Origin: Brachionus koreanus
Taxonomy: Eukaryota > Rotifera > Eurotatoria > Ploima > Brachionidae
Length of the DNA: 38,424 bases
Assembly (NCBI GenBank): GCA_016987375.1
Contig: PJRA01000077.1
Span: 1,190,944 to 1,229,367 of the forward strand
Reading direction: 5' to 3'
Shown here: one piece after another, positions 22,566 through 35,300 of the stretch
Layout of the letters: every line of letters begins with the position of its first letter
How positions within the stretch are numbered: the first letter of the stretch is position 1
Program-made: the position numbers and the translations under genes
Notes under the pieces: generated by a model
Databases searched by the model: none
Told to the model about the DNA's origin: nothing
Seen by the model: the letters and a program-made list of their open reading frames with translations, nothing else

Positions 22566-24329
22566 AAAATCAAAAAATTAAATGAAAAATCCTTTGAATA
22601 AATACAATATAATTTACTATAATAATAAATACAATTTACTTACATAAATTGAATATATTTTAAAGCTTAATCTTTCTAATCAAAATCTCAATAATGCAAT
22701 ATTCATATAAAATACATTGTTTCAATTTTTATAAATTTTTCTTTAAAATCATCAAGACTTTTATTAATTCTTTTGAAATTTAATGCATGCCAAGAAAAAG
22801 TAAAGGATTATAATTTCTTTTTTATTTTCTCACACTTTAAAGCTTATAAAGTCTATAAGCTAAAAAAATTAAACAATTTTTTTAGTAATATTTGTTTAAA
22901 ATTTTAAAATAATCAAATTTTTTTCTTAAATAAGTTTTTGGTAATTTTATATTTTGTACAACCCCCATCTGCTTAATTTTCCATCATAAAGGGATAATTA
23001 AGAAAATTAGAGTTGAAAAGTTCTTTTGCAAGATGATTTTCGATCAGACAGTAAAATATTTTTGTTTTAAAGCTAATCTTTAGTCTTGCTTTCTATATTT
23101 TCAAGAAAATAAAATGTTAAAATAAAATAAAATAGCTTTTCATAATTATTCTAAAAACAAAAATTTTTTCAAGTCAAGTCAAGGATTTTTTATCTAGAAA
23201 TTAAAATATATTAATGGATTTTTAGTCTTGAATTTTTTTGTTTAATTTATTTTGCAATTTTTATATCAATTTCGATACTTTACTCTTTTTTCATTAATTA
23301 ATCTAGAATTTATAAATTTAAATAAAGATAAATTTAATAGTTTTTTTTATTAAATTAAAGTAAACGTTATTTTTAATTTTTTTAAAGCTGATAATATTAA
23401 AATATTTTATTTATTTATTATTATTTCAATGAACGCCTTTAAGGCGATGTTGAAAAAAAAAATATGTTTTTTTTTAATTTTCTTTTTTGCTCAATTTTTT
23501 AATGGACATTTTGCTATTTTAGATCAGAGTCGTCTGTTTAAAAAGTTAAAATTGAAAAATTTAATAACCTCTCCTTAATAGCACTTGAGAGTGTTTAACA
23601 TTTAATTTTTAACTTTAGTAAAAATAAAATTTTGATACTTCTAAATTGAAAAATTTAAATATTAGTATTGGTTTTTGATCAAAAAAAAAAATTTTCTAAA
23701 AAAATTTTCGATTTTTGAAAATTTGCTCTAGTACAAATAGCTCGTCGTCTTCTGTGGTAAAAATAATCCTTTTCAATATTTTTCTGTAAATCATTAAATT
23801 TCTTTAATTTATCATAAATTTTTAGGATTTTATCCTTAAATGCATCTTTTATCTTTTCAATTAGCTTTGTCCGAAATTTTTGTAAAAGAAATTACTAAAA
23901 TTTTCGGCAAAAGTAAAAAATTTAAATATTTGTTGAAATGAAAAAGAAAGTTATCTGTTCATTTATTGAAACTAGCAAAATAGAAAAAAATAATGAGCCA
24001 TTATAAAGGACATTATAAAGTTCAAATTATAGTTTATCGCCAAATATTCGATTATTTTAACTAACTCAATAACGATATAAGTGAATACTTTCTGAAAAAA
24101 ATCAGAAAAAAAATTAGTTGATTTTTAATTTTTAAATAAAATTAAAAAAATTTTATGAAAATATATTTTAAATTATAAATTTTTAATCCAGAGATAAATA
24201 TTATTTTTTATTTGAGCATATTTCTAATTTACCTTTCAAGTTTTGTTTTGCAAGTACAAATCCAAAATTTGTTTTAAAAATTTATTTAAATTCAAAAAAA
24301 ATTTGTTCAATTTTAACAAAAAAAATGAA
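22566..24329. other. AT-rich region upstream of the ABCC10 gene
   Basis: No gene is supported. The sequence is mostly A/T runs. Just before the ABCC10 start at 24330 an overlapping ATG at 24325 opens a five-codon upstream frame (ending TAA) in another phase, which might modestly affect initiation. In-frame codons lie upstream of 24330 but without an ATG. Confidence 0.5.
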
Positions 24330-27300
24330 ATGTTTTGCATAAACGAATCAATTATTGATGCTAAACAACCAAATTTACTAAATCAATGCTATATAGACTT
24401 TTATCTGATATCTCCATGCTATCTTCTCCTCTCAGTTACAAGCGCATTCGCTGCCGGATCAAGAGGCGATTTCGCTCGAAACAGACAAGTTCCATTGCTA
24501 AAATTTAACCGTTTCATATCGTTTACTCTTTTTTGCATCACAATAGCCGAGCTGGTGTGCAAATATTTTATGCCCTTCAGTCAACCCGAATTGGACAAAA
24601 GCGAAAGCTTAATCGTCCATTGCTACAAGCTGACAAGTCTATTAATTCATAATTTTGTCATAATCAACAAAAATCTGTTCATACCACGATTTCCTCTCAA
24701 GATATTAATCTCAATACTTTTAACATTCATTGCCAACTGCATAAACTTTCTCAATTCATTCGAAAGACTAAAAAATTTTAGCATCCAAAGCCAAGGTGAA
24801 AAATGTAATTTAATACTTCTTGCCAATTTTCTATTCTTTTTGCTAGTTTATCTAATATTTATTTTGTCATCTTATCGCAAAAAAGTTCAAGGATTTGTTT
24901 TTTTAAATGATGACATAAATCAGTCTGAAGAAGATACAGCTAGCTACTACTCGTACCTAACATTTGGATGGCTCAAACCGGTGATGAAAAAAGGCTATGA
25001 ACGTGGCATTAGTTCGGCAAATGATTTGAGCAAATTGCCCAAATATTTAATTACTCGGCTCATAAATTTAAATTTTATGTCTAATTACATTAATGCAGAT
25101 GATTATCTGAAAAATCCAATTGTTGATCCAAGTCTACTGCAAGATATGAATTTCATGGAAACTCATTTGAATTATGAAGATGTTGAATTTAATCAGACGA
25201 CCATGCTAGTTAAAAACAAATTGATCAAAACATTGGTAAAAAGTTTCGGTCGTGATTTTTTGTTTCTTGGATTTTTGAGACTTGCCAATGACATGCTAGG
25301 ATTTTCAGGTCCAATTTTGTTAAATCAACTTGTTCAGTTTGTTCAAGTCGAAGCTAGTGAGCTCAAGAGTGGAATTTTTTATGCAATAGCTCTGTTTTTT
25401 TCAACTCTTATCGGTTCATTGATAAATATTCACTTTACTAATTTGCTAAATAAATTTTGCCTTCGAGTTAGATCAGCTTTGATAAGCTTGGTATATCGAA
25501 AAGCCGTAATTGTAAAATTGAATGAATTAAATGAGTACTCAATTGGTCAAATAGTTAACTTTATGTCAATTGACACCGACTCTATTGTAAATGCTTTCCC
25601 CAGCTTTCACTCATGTTGGAGTTTGCCTTTTCAGCTAGTCATCACACTTTATCTACTTTACCTTCAAATCGGTCTATCTTTCATTGTTGGAGTCATATTT
25701 GTTATCATTCTTATTCCAATTAATAAATTTTTGTCTGACTTTATCGGAAAAGTTCAAGTAAAAATGATGAATTTTAAAGATCAACGAGTGAAGGTAAGTT
25801 TAAATTTTTCAGTTCATCTTTTGATTTAATAATCTTATGGCTTATTTTTTTGGACTCAGTACTGATTTCTCTAATATATTTTTATCAAAATTTTAATTAC
25901 TAAAATTTTAGAGAATTTAGCAGAATTTACCCAAATTTTAATTAAAAAAAAATTCTTATTTATTTATATATTATTAAAAAATGGAAACATACTTTTTTCC
26001 GAAATACACTACGGCTCAGTGACGTTCTATAAATATTTATACAATTAAAGAAAAATATGCTGTACATGAATTTTGCAGAGATTTTGTAAATCATTAGCAG
26101 ACTATTGATGCAATTATGTATATTGCACTTGTTGCATTTACATAAATAGTTAAAAGCCTTCAGATAAAAATCTACAAACTTTTTTAGTGTTAACACTCAA
26201 AGGCCGGAGGGGTCTTTTGAACCCCTTTTGTTACTTCCTTTATTTATTTTTTATTCAATAAATTTAATCATTTTTTTTTTGAATTTTTTTCAATCATATC
26301 TTAAATAAAAAATACTATAAAATTATTTAATTTTTATTTTAATTGAAAAAAAGAAAAAAAAATGAGTCAAATAAAATGGGTCGAGAAATTCCTCCGGCCT
26401 TTGAGTGTTAAATTTTATTATTTTTTACTGTACGAAATTTCATAAAGTTATCTATTTTGGTTTAATAGGTAGCAAAGAAAAAAAGTTTTGATAATTGATT
26501 AAGAAAACAAAGCAAAAAAAATTATTGTAAGTTTTGAAAAGAAAGACTACCAAAATAATACTTACACAAATATTTAATTTTTTGGTATGTGTCCGTAATT
26601 ATGAAATAAAATTTTCAATGTTTAGAAGCTTGTACTGACAGCAGCAAAATTCCTAAAGCTAAGTTATAATGAGAAATTTAATACAAAACTTCCAATATAA
26701 AATTTTGCTTAAAATAGAAAAGGACGGAACTGATTCGTTTTTTATTATGAAAAAACAGCTCCGAATATTAGAATTATTATATATTAAACTTTATTACACT
26801 TGATTAATAAAAGAAAAATTAAAGAAAAAAGAAACCATTAAAATTTATTGAATAAAAATTGATTTTTGAAAAAATTAATATTTACTTTCAAATTGATATC
26901 ATTATATTTAAATTTCACTCTTAGCTAAAAAATTGAAAGATAATAGACACACACTATTAATGAGAGAAGATTATTTTTGTAAGTGAAAAATCTAGATCTA
27001 ATTGAGTTGCCATTTTTGTACTCGTTGAACAAAACGGACATGAAATAAGGAAAGAAAGATAGAGCATCCGCTTAGGCTGTATAGTCGTAAAACCCTAACC
27101 CGTCGAGGGTTCAAATACCGCTCAGAGTGGAAAAATTTTCAAAATATTTCTACAATACGGGGCGCATGTTTTTAACTCCTTTCATCAAAAAATAGAGAAC
27201 CGGTTTCTACTGGGTAATAATTGTAGTGTAGATGATCAACTCGATGCAGTATATTCTGTGTCAGATCTGCGTTGTTGCTCAAAAAGGTACTTGAAAAGGA

Positions 27301-30300
27301 GATGAGCGCCTCCCCATTATCCACTAGGATAGAATATTATGTTAATTATTATCCGCTTAGGCTAGATAATTATACTTTTAAAGTATTTTTTGATCCTTGA
27401 TTTGAACGACAAAATAAAATTTTATTTTATTAGCTTTCAATCGAACGGCTAGGCGCCTCACTTTTTACGGCGATTGAACAAATTCATTATAGAAACAAAA
27501 ATATTAAAATGAAAATATTAAAAATAATAAAAAAAAAAAGAAAATTTTTCAATTAAAATTTGTTAAATCAATAACTAAAGCAATTCTTTAGTGAATTCAG
27601 AAAACTTCTATTCATATTGTTGCTTATTCTTTAGTTGTACAACTCAAATTTTGGTGATAAGTCTTCCTTTAGGAAACAATTCATGAATTTTGGGAAAAAG
27701 TGCTAAAATAACTCCTACATTATATCATTGAATTTTTTTAGTTGATTGTTTAACGAGTTATAATCACTAAAATAATTGCTCAAACATATTTTTCTCTTTT
27801 ATTGTCTTATTTTTTATTTACTTTTTTTTTACATCGCCTTAAAATTAATAAAAAATTTATTTAAAAAATTAAAAAAATAAAAAAAAAACAAATTTTTTTT
27901 TTCATATAACGTATTTTTCACTAGTAAGAAATACTGCAATTTTAATAAATTAACAAATATTTTGATAAAATTAGTTAAAATCTTTTTATTAAATTATTCT
28001 AATCTCAATTGAAACTTATTTAATTTTTGATAAATTGTATACTCTCACAATATTTGAATTGTTTCAAGTATTAATTAGCTTTTCTTTGAGATGTAGTTAT
28101 TAAAGAATTTACTAATCTTGTAATTTAAGTTAATGACAGAATTTTTAGATGGCATACGAGTGATTAAATTTTGCGCATGGGAGGATTATTTTTTAAAGCG
28201 AATAAAAAATGTTAGAGAACAAGAACTTGGTGAATTAAAATCAAAAAAATATTTAGATGCTGGATGTGTATATTTTTGGGCCAGTACACCAATTCTAATG
28301 TCTGTTCTGACTTTTTCAACATATGTCTGGCTGGGCAATGTTTTAACGCCAGCTAAAGTATTTACCAGTTTGTCTTTATTCAACATGCTAATCATGCCAT
28401 TGAATAATTTTCCCTGGGTTGTTAATGGTCTTGTTCAATCAATGGTTTCAATACGTCGTTTGGAGAAATTTTTAAATTTAGAAAACTTGAAATGGCTTCA
28501 ATACTATAGTTTTAATGAATTGGAAAAATCGGGAAAAATTTTAGTGGATGTCCGTGCAGCTGATTTGAGTTGGAAAAAAATCCAAATAGATAATAATAGC
28601 AATGAGAATAGCTTTCTAAGTGATGTGTGTTTAAAAATAAAAAAAGGTGATTTTATTGGTGTGATTGGAAAAGTCGGCAGTGGTAAGACAAGCATATTGT
28701 TTTCTCTGATGGCCGAAATGGAGAAAAACAAAGGAAGATTGCGAATCAGTACGGAGACCTGTGAGCAAGGCTTTGCTTACGTTGGTCAAGAGGTTTGGAT
28801 TCAGCAAGGAACAATTAGAGAAAACATTCTTTTTGGCTCAGAAATGGACACAGAATTTTACAAGAAAGTACTGGATGCATGTTGCTTAGAGGCTGATTTG
28901 GAAAATCTGCCCTATGGAGATGAGACTCCAGTGGGTGAGAATGGAATTTGTCTTTCTGGCGGACAGAAAGCCAGAGTTACTTTGGCTCGTGCTTGCTACG
29001 ATAAAAGAAAAGAGATCTATCTTCTTGACGATCCACTAAGCGCTGTCGATGCTCATGTATGTCGACATTTGGTAAAAATGTGCTTGAATGGAATTTTAAA
29101 AGACAAGACAAAAATTTTGTGCACTCATCATATTGAGTATTTGCTAAATGCTGATCTAGTGTTGGTTGTTGAAGATGGAAAAATAGTTGAATCAGGAAAA
29201 GGTTCAGATGTAATTCCGAAAACACTAAAAGTTGAAAAGTCTTCTTATTGTTCTTTGAATGAAAACAAAGATGAAAAATCTATTGAAATTGAAAATATGG
29301 ATTGGTTACAAAAATTAAACGAAGAGGAAATGAGAAAAAAAGATGAAGAAGAAAAAGAGCATGGCGTTATTAATTATCGAGTTTGGAAATATTATTGTTT
29401 ATCAGTTGGGATTCTTTTATGCAGTCTGACTGTTTTGTTTTTAGCACTCATGCAAAGTAAATATTTTAATTAAATTCTACTAAAGCTTAATAGAACAAAT
29501 AGATACCAGATTTTAACTTTTTAAATAATTTATTTTTAGGATTTTTCATAATATTTTAAATTTTATTTTTTTTAAATTAAGCTACCCGAAACTTGACCGA
29601 TTACTGGTTATCCTATTGGACACAAAATAATGATTTGGATTCATTGTTTGATCTCACAAATAAAACTTTAGTTCTAAATCCTGAAAAAACTTATTTTTTT
29701 ACACCCAAAGGACTTTTAAATGATGCAAGTTATCAACTACATCAGCAAACAACTCAGTTTTTTGTGATATATGGAATTCTTGGTATATCAAACACTCTAT
29801 TTACTCTTTTTAGAGCTTTTTTATTTGCCTATAGTGGAATATCAGCCGGTCGCTTTATTCATGAAACTTTAATTCAAAATTTGGTCACAGCTAGCATACG
29901 CTATTTTGATAATACTCCAAAAGGACAAATATTGAATAGATTATCGACTGATATGTATGCAATTGATGACTCATTGCCATTTATTTTGAACATTTTTTTA
30001 GCCAACATGTTTGGTTTAGTTGGCATTCTCACAGTAACTTGTATAAGTTTACCATGGTTTGGTTTATCTCTCATACCACTATCGCTCATCTATTACAGTA
30101 TTCAAAATTATTATAGATGGACTTCTAGAGAGCTGAAACGACTAAGTAGCGTTTCTCTATCACCATTGTACACTCATGTAAGTCCTGAAAAAGTTAAATA
30201 ATTCTTTTTTTCAATTAAACAATATTGTGATTAGGTTTAATCTTTTTTAGAAATTTTTGTGATGTTCCCTTGATTGATATTGCAGTCATATAAACCGAAT

Positions 30301-32165
30301 TTTGGCTAACTCCATCTTGTCCGTGTTAAAGCATAGTTAGCTTCAATGCAGTCTATAAAAATCAATTTTTTCGAACAAAGTATTTGATCCAAAGTCACTC
30401 ATTCAACCCAAATTAAATGATTCTTTAAAGATATTATTAGGAAAATATATAAGGATTCTTTAAGAATTTTATTCTTTTTATGACATTTTAATAATAATTT
30501 AAGCAAAATCTCTTTTTTATTTTATTATTAATATTTTTCTTTTGATTTAATTAACGCCATAATTGGCCTTAAAAAAAAAACAAACAAAAAATAGAGAATA
30601 AGATTTTAAGGCCTAAGTCAAGTCCATATCTGAACTTTAAAATTTTTTTTTTAGGTTCTGACTTGGACTTGAATTTAAGTGAATTTGAGCTAATCTAGGC
30701 TGTCAAAATAGCTATTTAGAGCTTTTTTTGAACTAAAAATACTAAAAAAATTCAAATACTAAAACATTAATGAGTTTCAGAAATTTTTTTTCTATTTGGA
30801 TATATATGAAAAATCAATGGTTATGTAAAAATAATTTCCTTTTAAAAACTTTCTTTTCCAAAATTTCACCAAAAATTCTTTAATTTTTCAATGATTTTGT
30901 GATGATTGCTTTTTCATTACTTTGAAGAATGATGACTGCAAATATCAAACATTAAGTATTTAAAAAAATTTTCTTAATCATTCATTCCTATTATTTTCTA
31001 AATTTCACTCATTTATTTTTAGTTTCATGAGACAATAAGAGGCATAGTGACCATAAGGGCATTTAGAAAAGTCAAAAAATTCTGTAAACAAAATGAAGAA
31101 TATCTGAACAAATTTATTCGAGCAACATATAACAGTCAAGCAGCTTCACAATGGCTAAGCTTTCGACTTCAAATGATAAGTGTGGTAATGATTACAATGG
31201 TAGGCTTGATCGCAGTAGTTCAGCATATATATGGTACGGCTAATGCAAGTTTAATTGGTTTAGCTCTTAGCTATATTTTAAGTGTGACAGGACTTTTAAA
31301 TGGACTAATCGGCTCATTTTCAGAAACTGAAAAAGAGATGGTGTCAGTTGAAAGGGCTTATCAGTTTAAAAATCTAGAATCTGAAAACTGGCACGGAATT
31401 GAACAAGTTATCGAGGCATGGCCAGAAAATGCACAGATTGAATTTCAAAATGTTAATCTTAGATACACAAGAGAATCTCAATTAGCTTTGAATAATGTAA
31501 GTTTTTTTGTTTACCCAGGAGAAAAAATTGGAATTTGTGGACGAACTGGCTCAGGCAAAAGTTCTCTGTTAATGGCCATTTTCCGAGCTTGTGAAATCGA
31601 AAGTGGAAAAATAGCAATCGATAGTAAAAATATTCAATCGATTAGTTTGAATGATTTAAGAAAAAAAATGAGCATCATTCCCCAAGACCCTTTTCTTTTT
31701 GAGTCGACTTTGCGAGAAAATCTAGACCCATTAGGAACAAAAAGTGATGATGAAATTTGGAGCGTTTTTTTAGAAACTGGACTTGATAAAAAATTAAACA
31801 AAAATAGAGACATTCTCAACATGATTATTGAAGAACGTGGAAAAAATTTATCATCAGGAGAAAAACAACTCATTTGTATAGTAAGAGCTATTTTAGCAAA
31901 TAGAAAAATAATATGCATTGATGAAGCTACGGCTCAAGTGGATTTTGAGACAGATAACTTGATCCAAAATGCGATAAGATCTAAATTCATAAATACCACA
32001 GTACTTACAATTGCACATCGTATTCAGACCATTTTTGATTATGATCGAATTTTAGTAATGGACAATGGAAATGTAGCTGAATTTGATACTGTTCAAAATT
32101 TAATTAATAATAAAAATAGTCTTTTCTATTCTTTGGTTAATGAAAGTACAAATTTAAAAAAATAG
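24330..32165 (+). CDS. ABCC10: ABC transporter subfamily C member 10 (MRP7-like), 1509 aa, four exons
   Basis: This is a full-length 'long' MRP-type exporter that uses ATP to move amphipathic anions and drugs across membranes. Exons are 24330-25793, 28130-29456, 29582-30177 and 31023-32165, with GT/AG junctions and matching phases (0, 1, 0). The N-terminal hydrophobic TMD0 is at about residues 15-200. TMD1 follows with LGFSGPILLNQLV and RVKLMTEFLDGIRVIKFCAW across the first junction. NBD1 has Walker A GKVGSGKT (668-675), signature LSGGQ (763-767), Walker B EIYLLDD (783-789) and H-loop His821. TMD2 starts near TTRNLTDYWLSYW at the second junction. NBD2 has Walker A GRTGSGKS (1302-1309), signature LSSGEKQ (1405-1411) and Walker B IICIDEA. 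NBD1 has Asp at the catalytic-Glu position, usual for MRPs. The length and segments track human ABCC10 (1492 aa). The start was chosen as the first in-frame ATG. Confidence 0.95.
26190..26411. mobile_element. 222-bp MITE with 21-bp perfect inverted repeats bounded by TTAA
   Basis: The left end TTAACACTCAAAGGCCGGAG (+G) at 26190-26210 is the exact reverse complement of 26391-26411. The outermost TTAA at both ends matches the target duplication of piggyBac-type transposons, so the real terminal repeat would be 17 bp beginning CACTC. The interior is A/T-rich and has no coding capacity, as expected of a non-autonomous element mobilised in trans. The left subterminal region has a further small palindrome (GGGGTCTTTTGAACCCC). 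Family assignment is from the TTAA boundary only. Confidence 0.85.
27040..27350 (+). mobile_element. tRNA-derived SINE-like element in ABCC10 intron 1
   Basis: The 5' part at about 27055-27131 resembles a degenerate tRNA: TAGAGC as in a D-arm, and GAGGGTTCAAATACC as a T-arm/B-box (consensus GGTTCRANNCC). The body at 27212-27350 recurs inverted at 10762-10884 in the kindlin intron. A 13-bp word, ATCCGCTTAGGCT, occurs at 27066-27078 and again at 27351-27363 just after the body; it may be a target duplication or the start of a second head. The 5' boundary is uncertain. A functional tRNA is unlikely because the acceptor and T stems pair poorly. Confidence 0.6.
30178..31022 (+). other. ABCC10 intron 3 (845 bp)
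   Basis: Donor CAT|GTAAGT joins acceptor TTTTTAG within the TMD2 coding region (LSPLYTH, then FHETIRG). A/T-rich; no embedded gene or repeat seen. Confidence 0.8.
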
Positions 32166-32324
32166 TTTTAGTAAAATAGTAAAAAAATAATAAATTTTTT
32201 TAAAGGACTAAATTTTGAATCTTAAATAGGATCAAAATTAATTAAATTTGCTGGTATTAAAATACCAGATTTAAACTTTAATATTTGGCTAAAATTAAAT
32301 TTTTTTTTATATTTTATAGATAAG

Positions 32325-35300
32325 ATGAATTTAATTTACAAGTTTTTGTTGTTTTATCTTACTTTAACGATTGGTATAAGCTGTCAAAGACATGTAAGCA
32401 TATAACTTTAGTAAAATAGCCATCAAAAATTGTAACAAAATTTATGTAAAAATAATTGAATGCAGTTAATGAAAGACATTATTATCTTTTTTTATTATAT
32501 TTTTATTATCTTTTTTTTTAAAATAGACATTCTATGCTATTTAGATCTCAAGTTTTTTTTTTATTAGAATGAAATTAAAGAATATTCTTTCGATGGTTAT
32601 TATATTGAATAAAATTAAATAAAAAAAAAACTAAAAAAAATTTTCAAAGACTTTAGTTCCCAAAAGTCAATTTAGCAGTTTAAAGCTGACATCATTAGAA
32701 AGCAGCTTCGAAGATTTTATGAAACTCATGGGTCCAATAGCAATTACAAGAGTTTCAGGCACCAAAAACAACTTAAAAGTCAGAAATGTAGGTTTTAAAT
32801 ATATGAAATAATTGAATCCTTAAATTCTAAAACACTTCACTCTTTTCCTGTCAGATATTATTGAGTGTTAGTTTGCTTTTATCATTAAAAGTTGGTTTAA
32901 TTAATATCCTTATCTTTAGTTGGATATTGTAGCCTCATAAATCGATAGCTTAGTTATATGCATTTAACTGTTAAAATCTTTATTAATATCTAAAAATAAT
33001 AATGCGTGAAAAGTTTTTAAATTCAAGAGACAAAGCTGTATTTAGATTTATGATGCTGCAATATCGAACAAGGCAAAACGGTAGTATACAAAATACCCGT
33101 TACTTCCAAATTAAATTTTATTCTAAACTAGACAAAAATCTGAACAAGATGATAAGATTAAAAATAATGAGCAACAAATTCATGTTTAAAAAAAGGAGAA
33201 AGAAGAATGGAAAAAATTTTTCTTTTCGAAAATATTAAGTCCGTGAAATTCAAAACTTAAGGAGACAGGTAGAACGAATGTGAATAACTTTGAATTTTTT
33301 TTGGTTACGGCTCAAATAATTACAGATCTTGAGGTTAATGTAATTGTTCGAATCATGACTAAATTCATTGGTAATTCAATTGTATTTTCAACTTCAGATC
33401 AGATCTCATATTATTTTAGATCAGATTTCCTTGTTTTCCTTGTAAGTTCTAAATAAAGTTAAATCATCAATAAACTCTTTTACTTTAAATTCTAGTTATT
33501 ATCTTAAAAACAGCTGAATAAATAATAAAATAACATAATTTTTTTAATTTCTTCATAAATCATATTTAAAGCAAGAACCAGTCTTTTACTGCCGATCTGC
33601 TTTGGGTCTATTTAGACAATATTTTGTAGTAGGTAAACCAGGATAATTAATTCTCTTTTTGAGTAAACACGAGATTAAATGTATACATACTTCTTTGTCC
33701 ATAAAATAACAACATAAACAATAGCAACAATCAAAGCAAAATTTTTATGTTATTTTTCTCTTTTTTTTATATTTTTTACCAAATATAAGTTTTATTTAAA
33801 TTTCTAATTTTTCACTTGAAATTCGTAAATTAAGTCCTTTAAAACCTAAATTTCTTTTTTTTTGAAAAGCTCAGAAAAAAATTATACTCAGGGTTCTAAA
33901 ACTAACGTACCATTTATAAATAGTAAAAATGATTGAAATTCTCTAAACTTTTATTGTTTAAAATCTTGAAAAAATTGGTTCAATTTTAGCCATAAAATTT
34001 TTTCACAAAAATTCCAAAAAATAATAAAAGTGGGTTTAAGATATTTCAATATTTTAGAAAAGATTAACAGATAATTCATCAAATGATTGAATATTCTAAA
34101 ATTATGCAAAGAATTTTATATTTTTTGGTTTTTTATAAGTAAAACTTTTTGCTGCTTAAGCTTTTTTTATTCAAATTTTTGCTAAAAAATGCCAAAAAGA
34201 AAAAAAACTTGCCATATTCTGAAAGAGCGTAAAATTTTCTTCTTTCTGATGTATATTTTTATTCCAAAAAAAGGGTCTGTAAATTTTTATTTAAAAAAAA
34301 AAAAACAAAAAAAAAACTTTTTTATCGTATGCAGCAACAGGGATCACTTAAGATCCTACTTTTTAAAATACTAGAAAAAATTCTGAACAAATCTATGTAT
34401 GTATTTAAAGTCAAAAATTAGAAATTTAGATAAAACTTAAGTTTTGATATTATAAATAAAAACCTGCGAAGTGCCGATTTTTTAAATAAGAATATTCAAA
34501 ATTAAATTTTACAATAAATTTTAACTTTAAACTACATAACTATTGGTTTCGCCAACACTATTAGTCTGTAAAATTGCCTTTTTTTGGCTTCCAAGTAAAG
34601 TTTTGTTGCCTTCGGTTAACTTTAATTTAACAATCTTTATATTTTTTTTTTAATAGATAAATAATCAATTTTTTTCTCTTTTGCTTTAATAAATATTAAA
34701 TTTGATAATAAGCAGATTAACTTTATTAGAATTTTTCATTATTTGGCAGTAAAATAGAATTTCTTAAGTTATTTACTCATTTGAAGTATTATGGAATTTA
34801 TGTGAAAAATTTCGGTTTAAGGATTCGTTTATCTAATGTGAATTGATACTATTACATTTTTTCAGTATTTGATCTCTAAAATGAAAAATTTTGGATGGGA
34901 AATAGAATTGGATAATTTTACAGCCAAAACGCCATTTGGAGAAAAGCCCATGTCAAATATAATCGCTACCTTGCCTATTGGAAGACATTTTAGTAGTTCA
35001 AATCAAAAACCAAATCCTCTGATTCTAAATCGAATAATCTTTGCCTGTCACTATGATAGCAAATATTTTGAAAAATTCGATTTTATTGCTGCAACTGATT
35101 CAGCTGTTCCATGCGCAATGATGCTAGATATGGCTAAATTCTTATCTGAAAATGCAAATTTAGAACAATTTAAAAACCTAATAAGACACATTCAATTTAT
35201 ATTTTTTGATGGAGAAGAGGCATTCAAAGATTGGACGACTACTGATTCGCTTTATGGATCTCGTAATTATGCTGAAAAGTTGACTCAACTACATCAACAG

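Larger units (their letters stand above)
25794..28129 (+). other. ABCC10 intron 1 (2336 bp)
   Basis: Donor AAG|GTAAGT is the best consensus donor in the window; the acceptor is TTTAAG. The intron interrupts the coding sequence for TMD1 and carries two unrelated insertions described separately: a 222-bp TTAA-bounded MITE (26190-26411) and a tRNA-headed repeat (about 27040-27350). The final 300 bp are low-complexity A/T. Confidence 0.85.

Noticed and set aside
23400..23460. CRISPR, prokaryotic operon or defence system signals anywhere in the window
   Set aside because: The window is eukaryotic, with spliced genes and U1 snRNA. No regularly spaced repeats were seen.
27055..27131. Functional tRNA gene
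   Set aside because: The B-box-like T-arm is present, but T and acceptor stems pair poorly and the sequence is attached to a dispersed repeat body, so a SINE head fits better.
28186..29225. Minus-strand ORFs of 69-82 codons
   Set aside because: They are antisense to the ABCC10 NBD1 exon, whose motifs and frame are unambiguous.
33002..33238. 78-codon ORF in QPCT intron 2 as a nested gene
   Set aside because: Its Lys/Phe/Asn-rich composition is that of translated intron and it has no motif.
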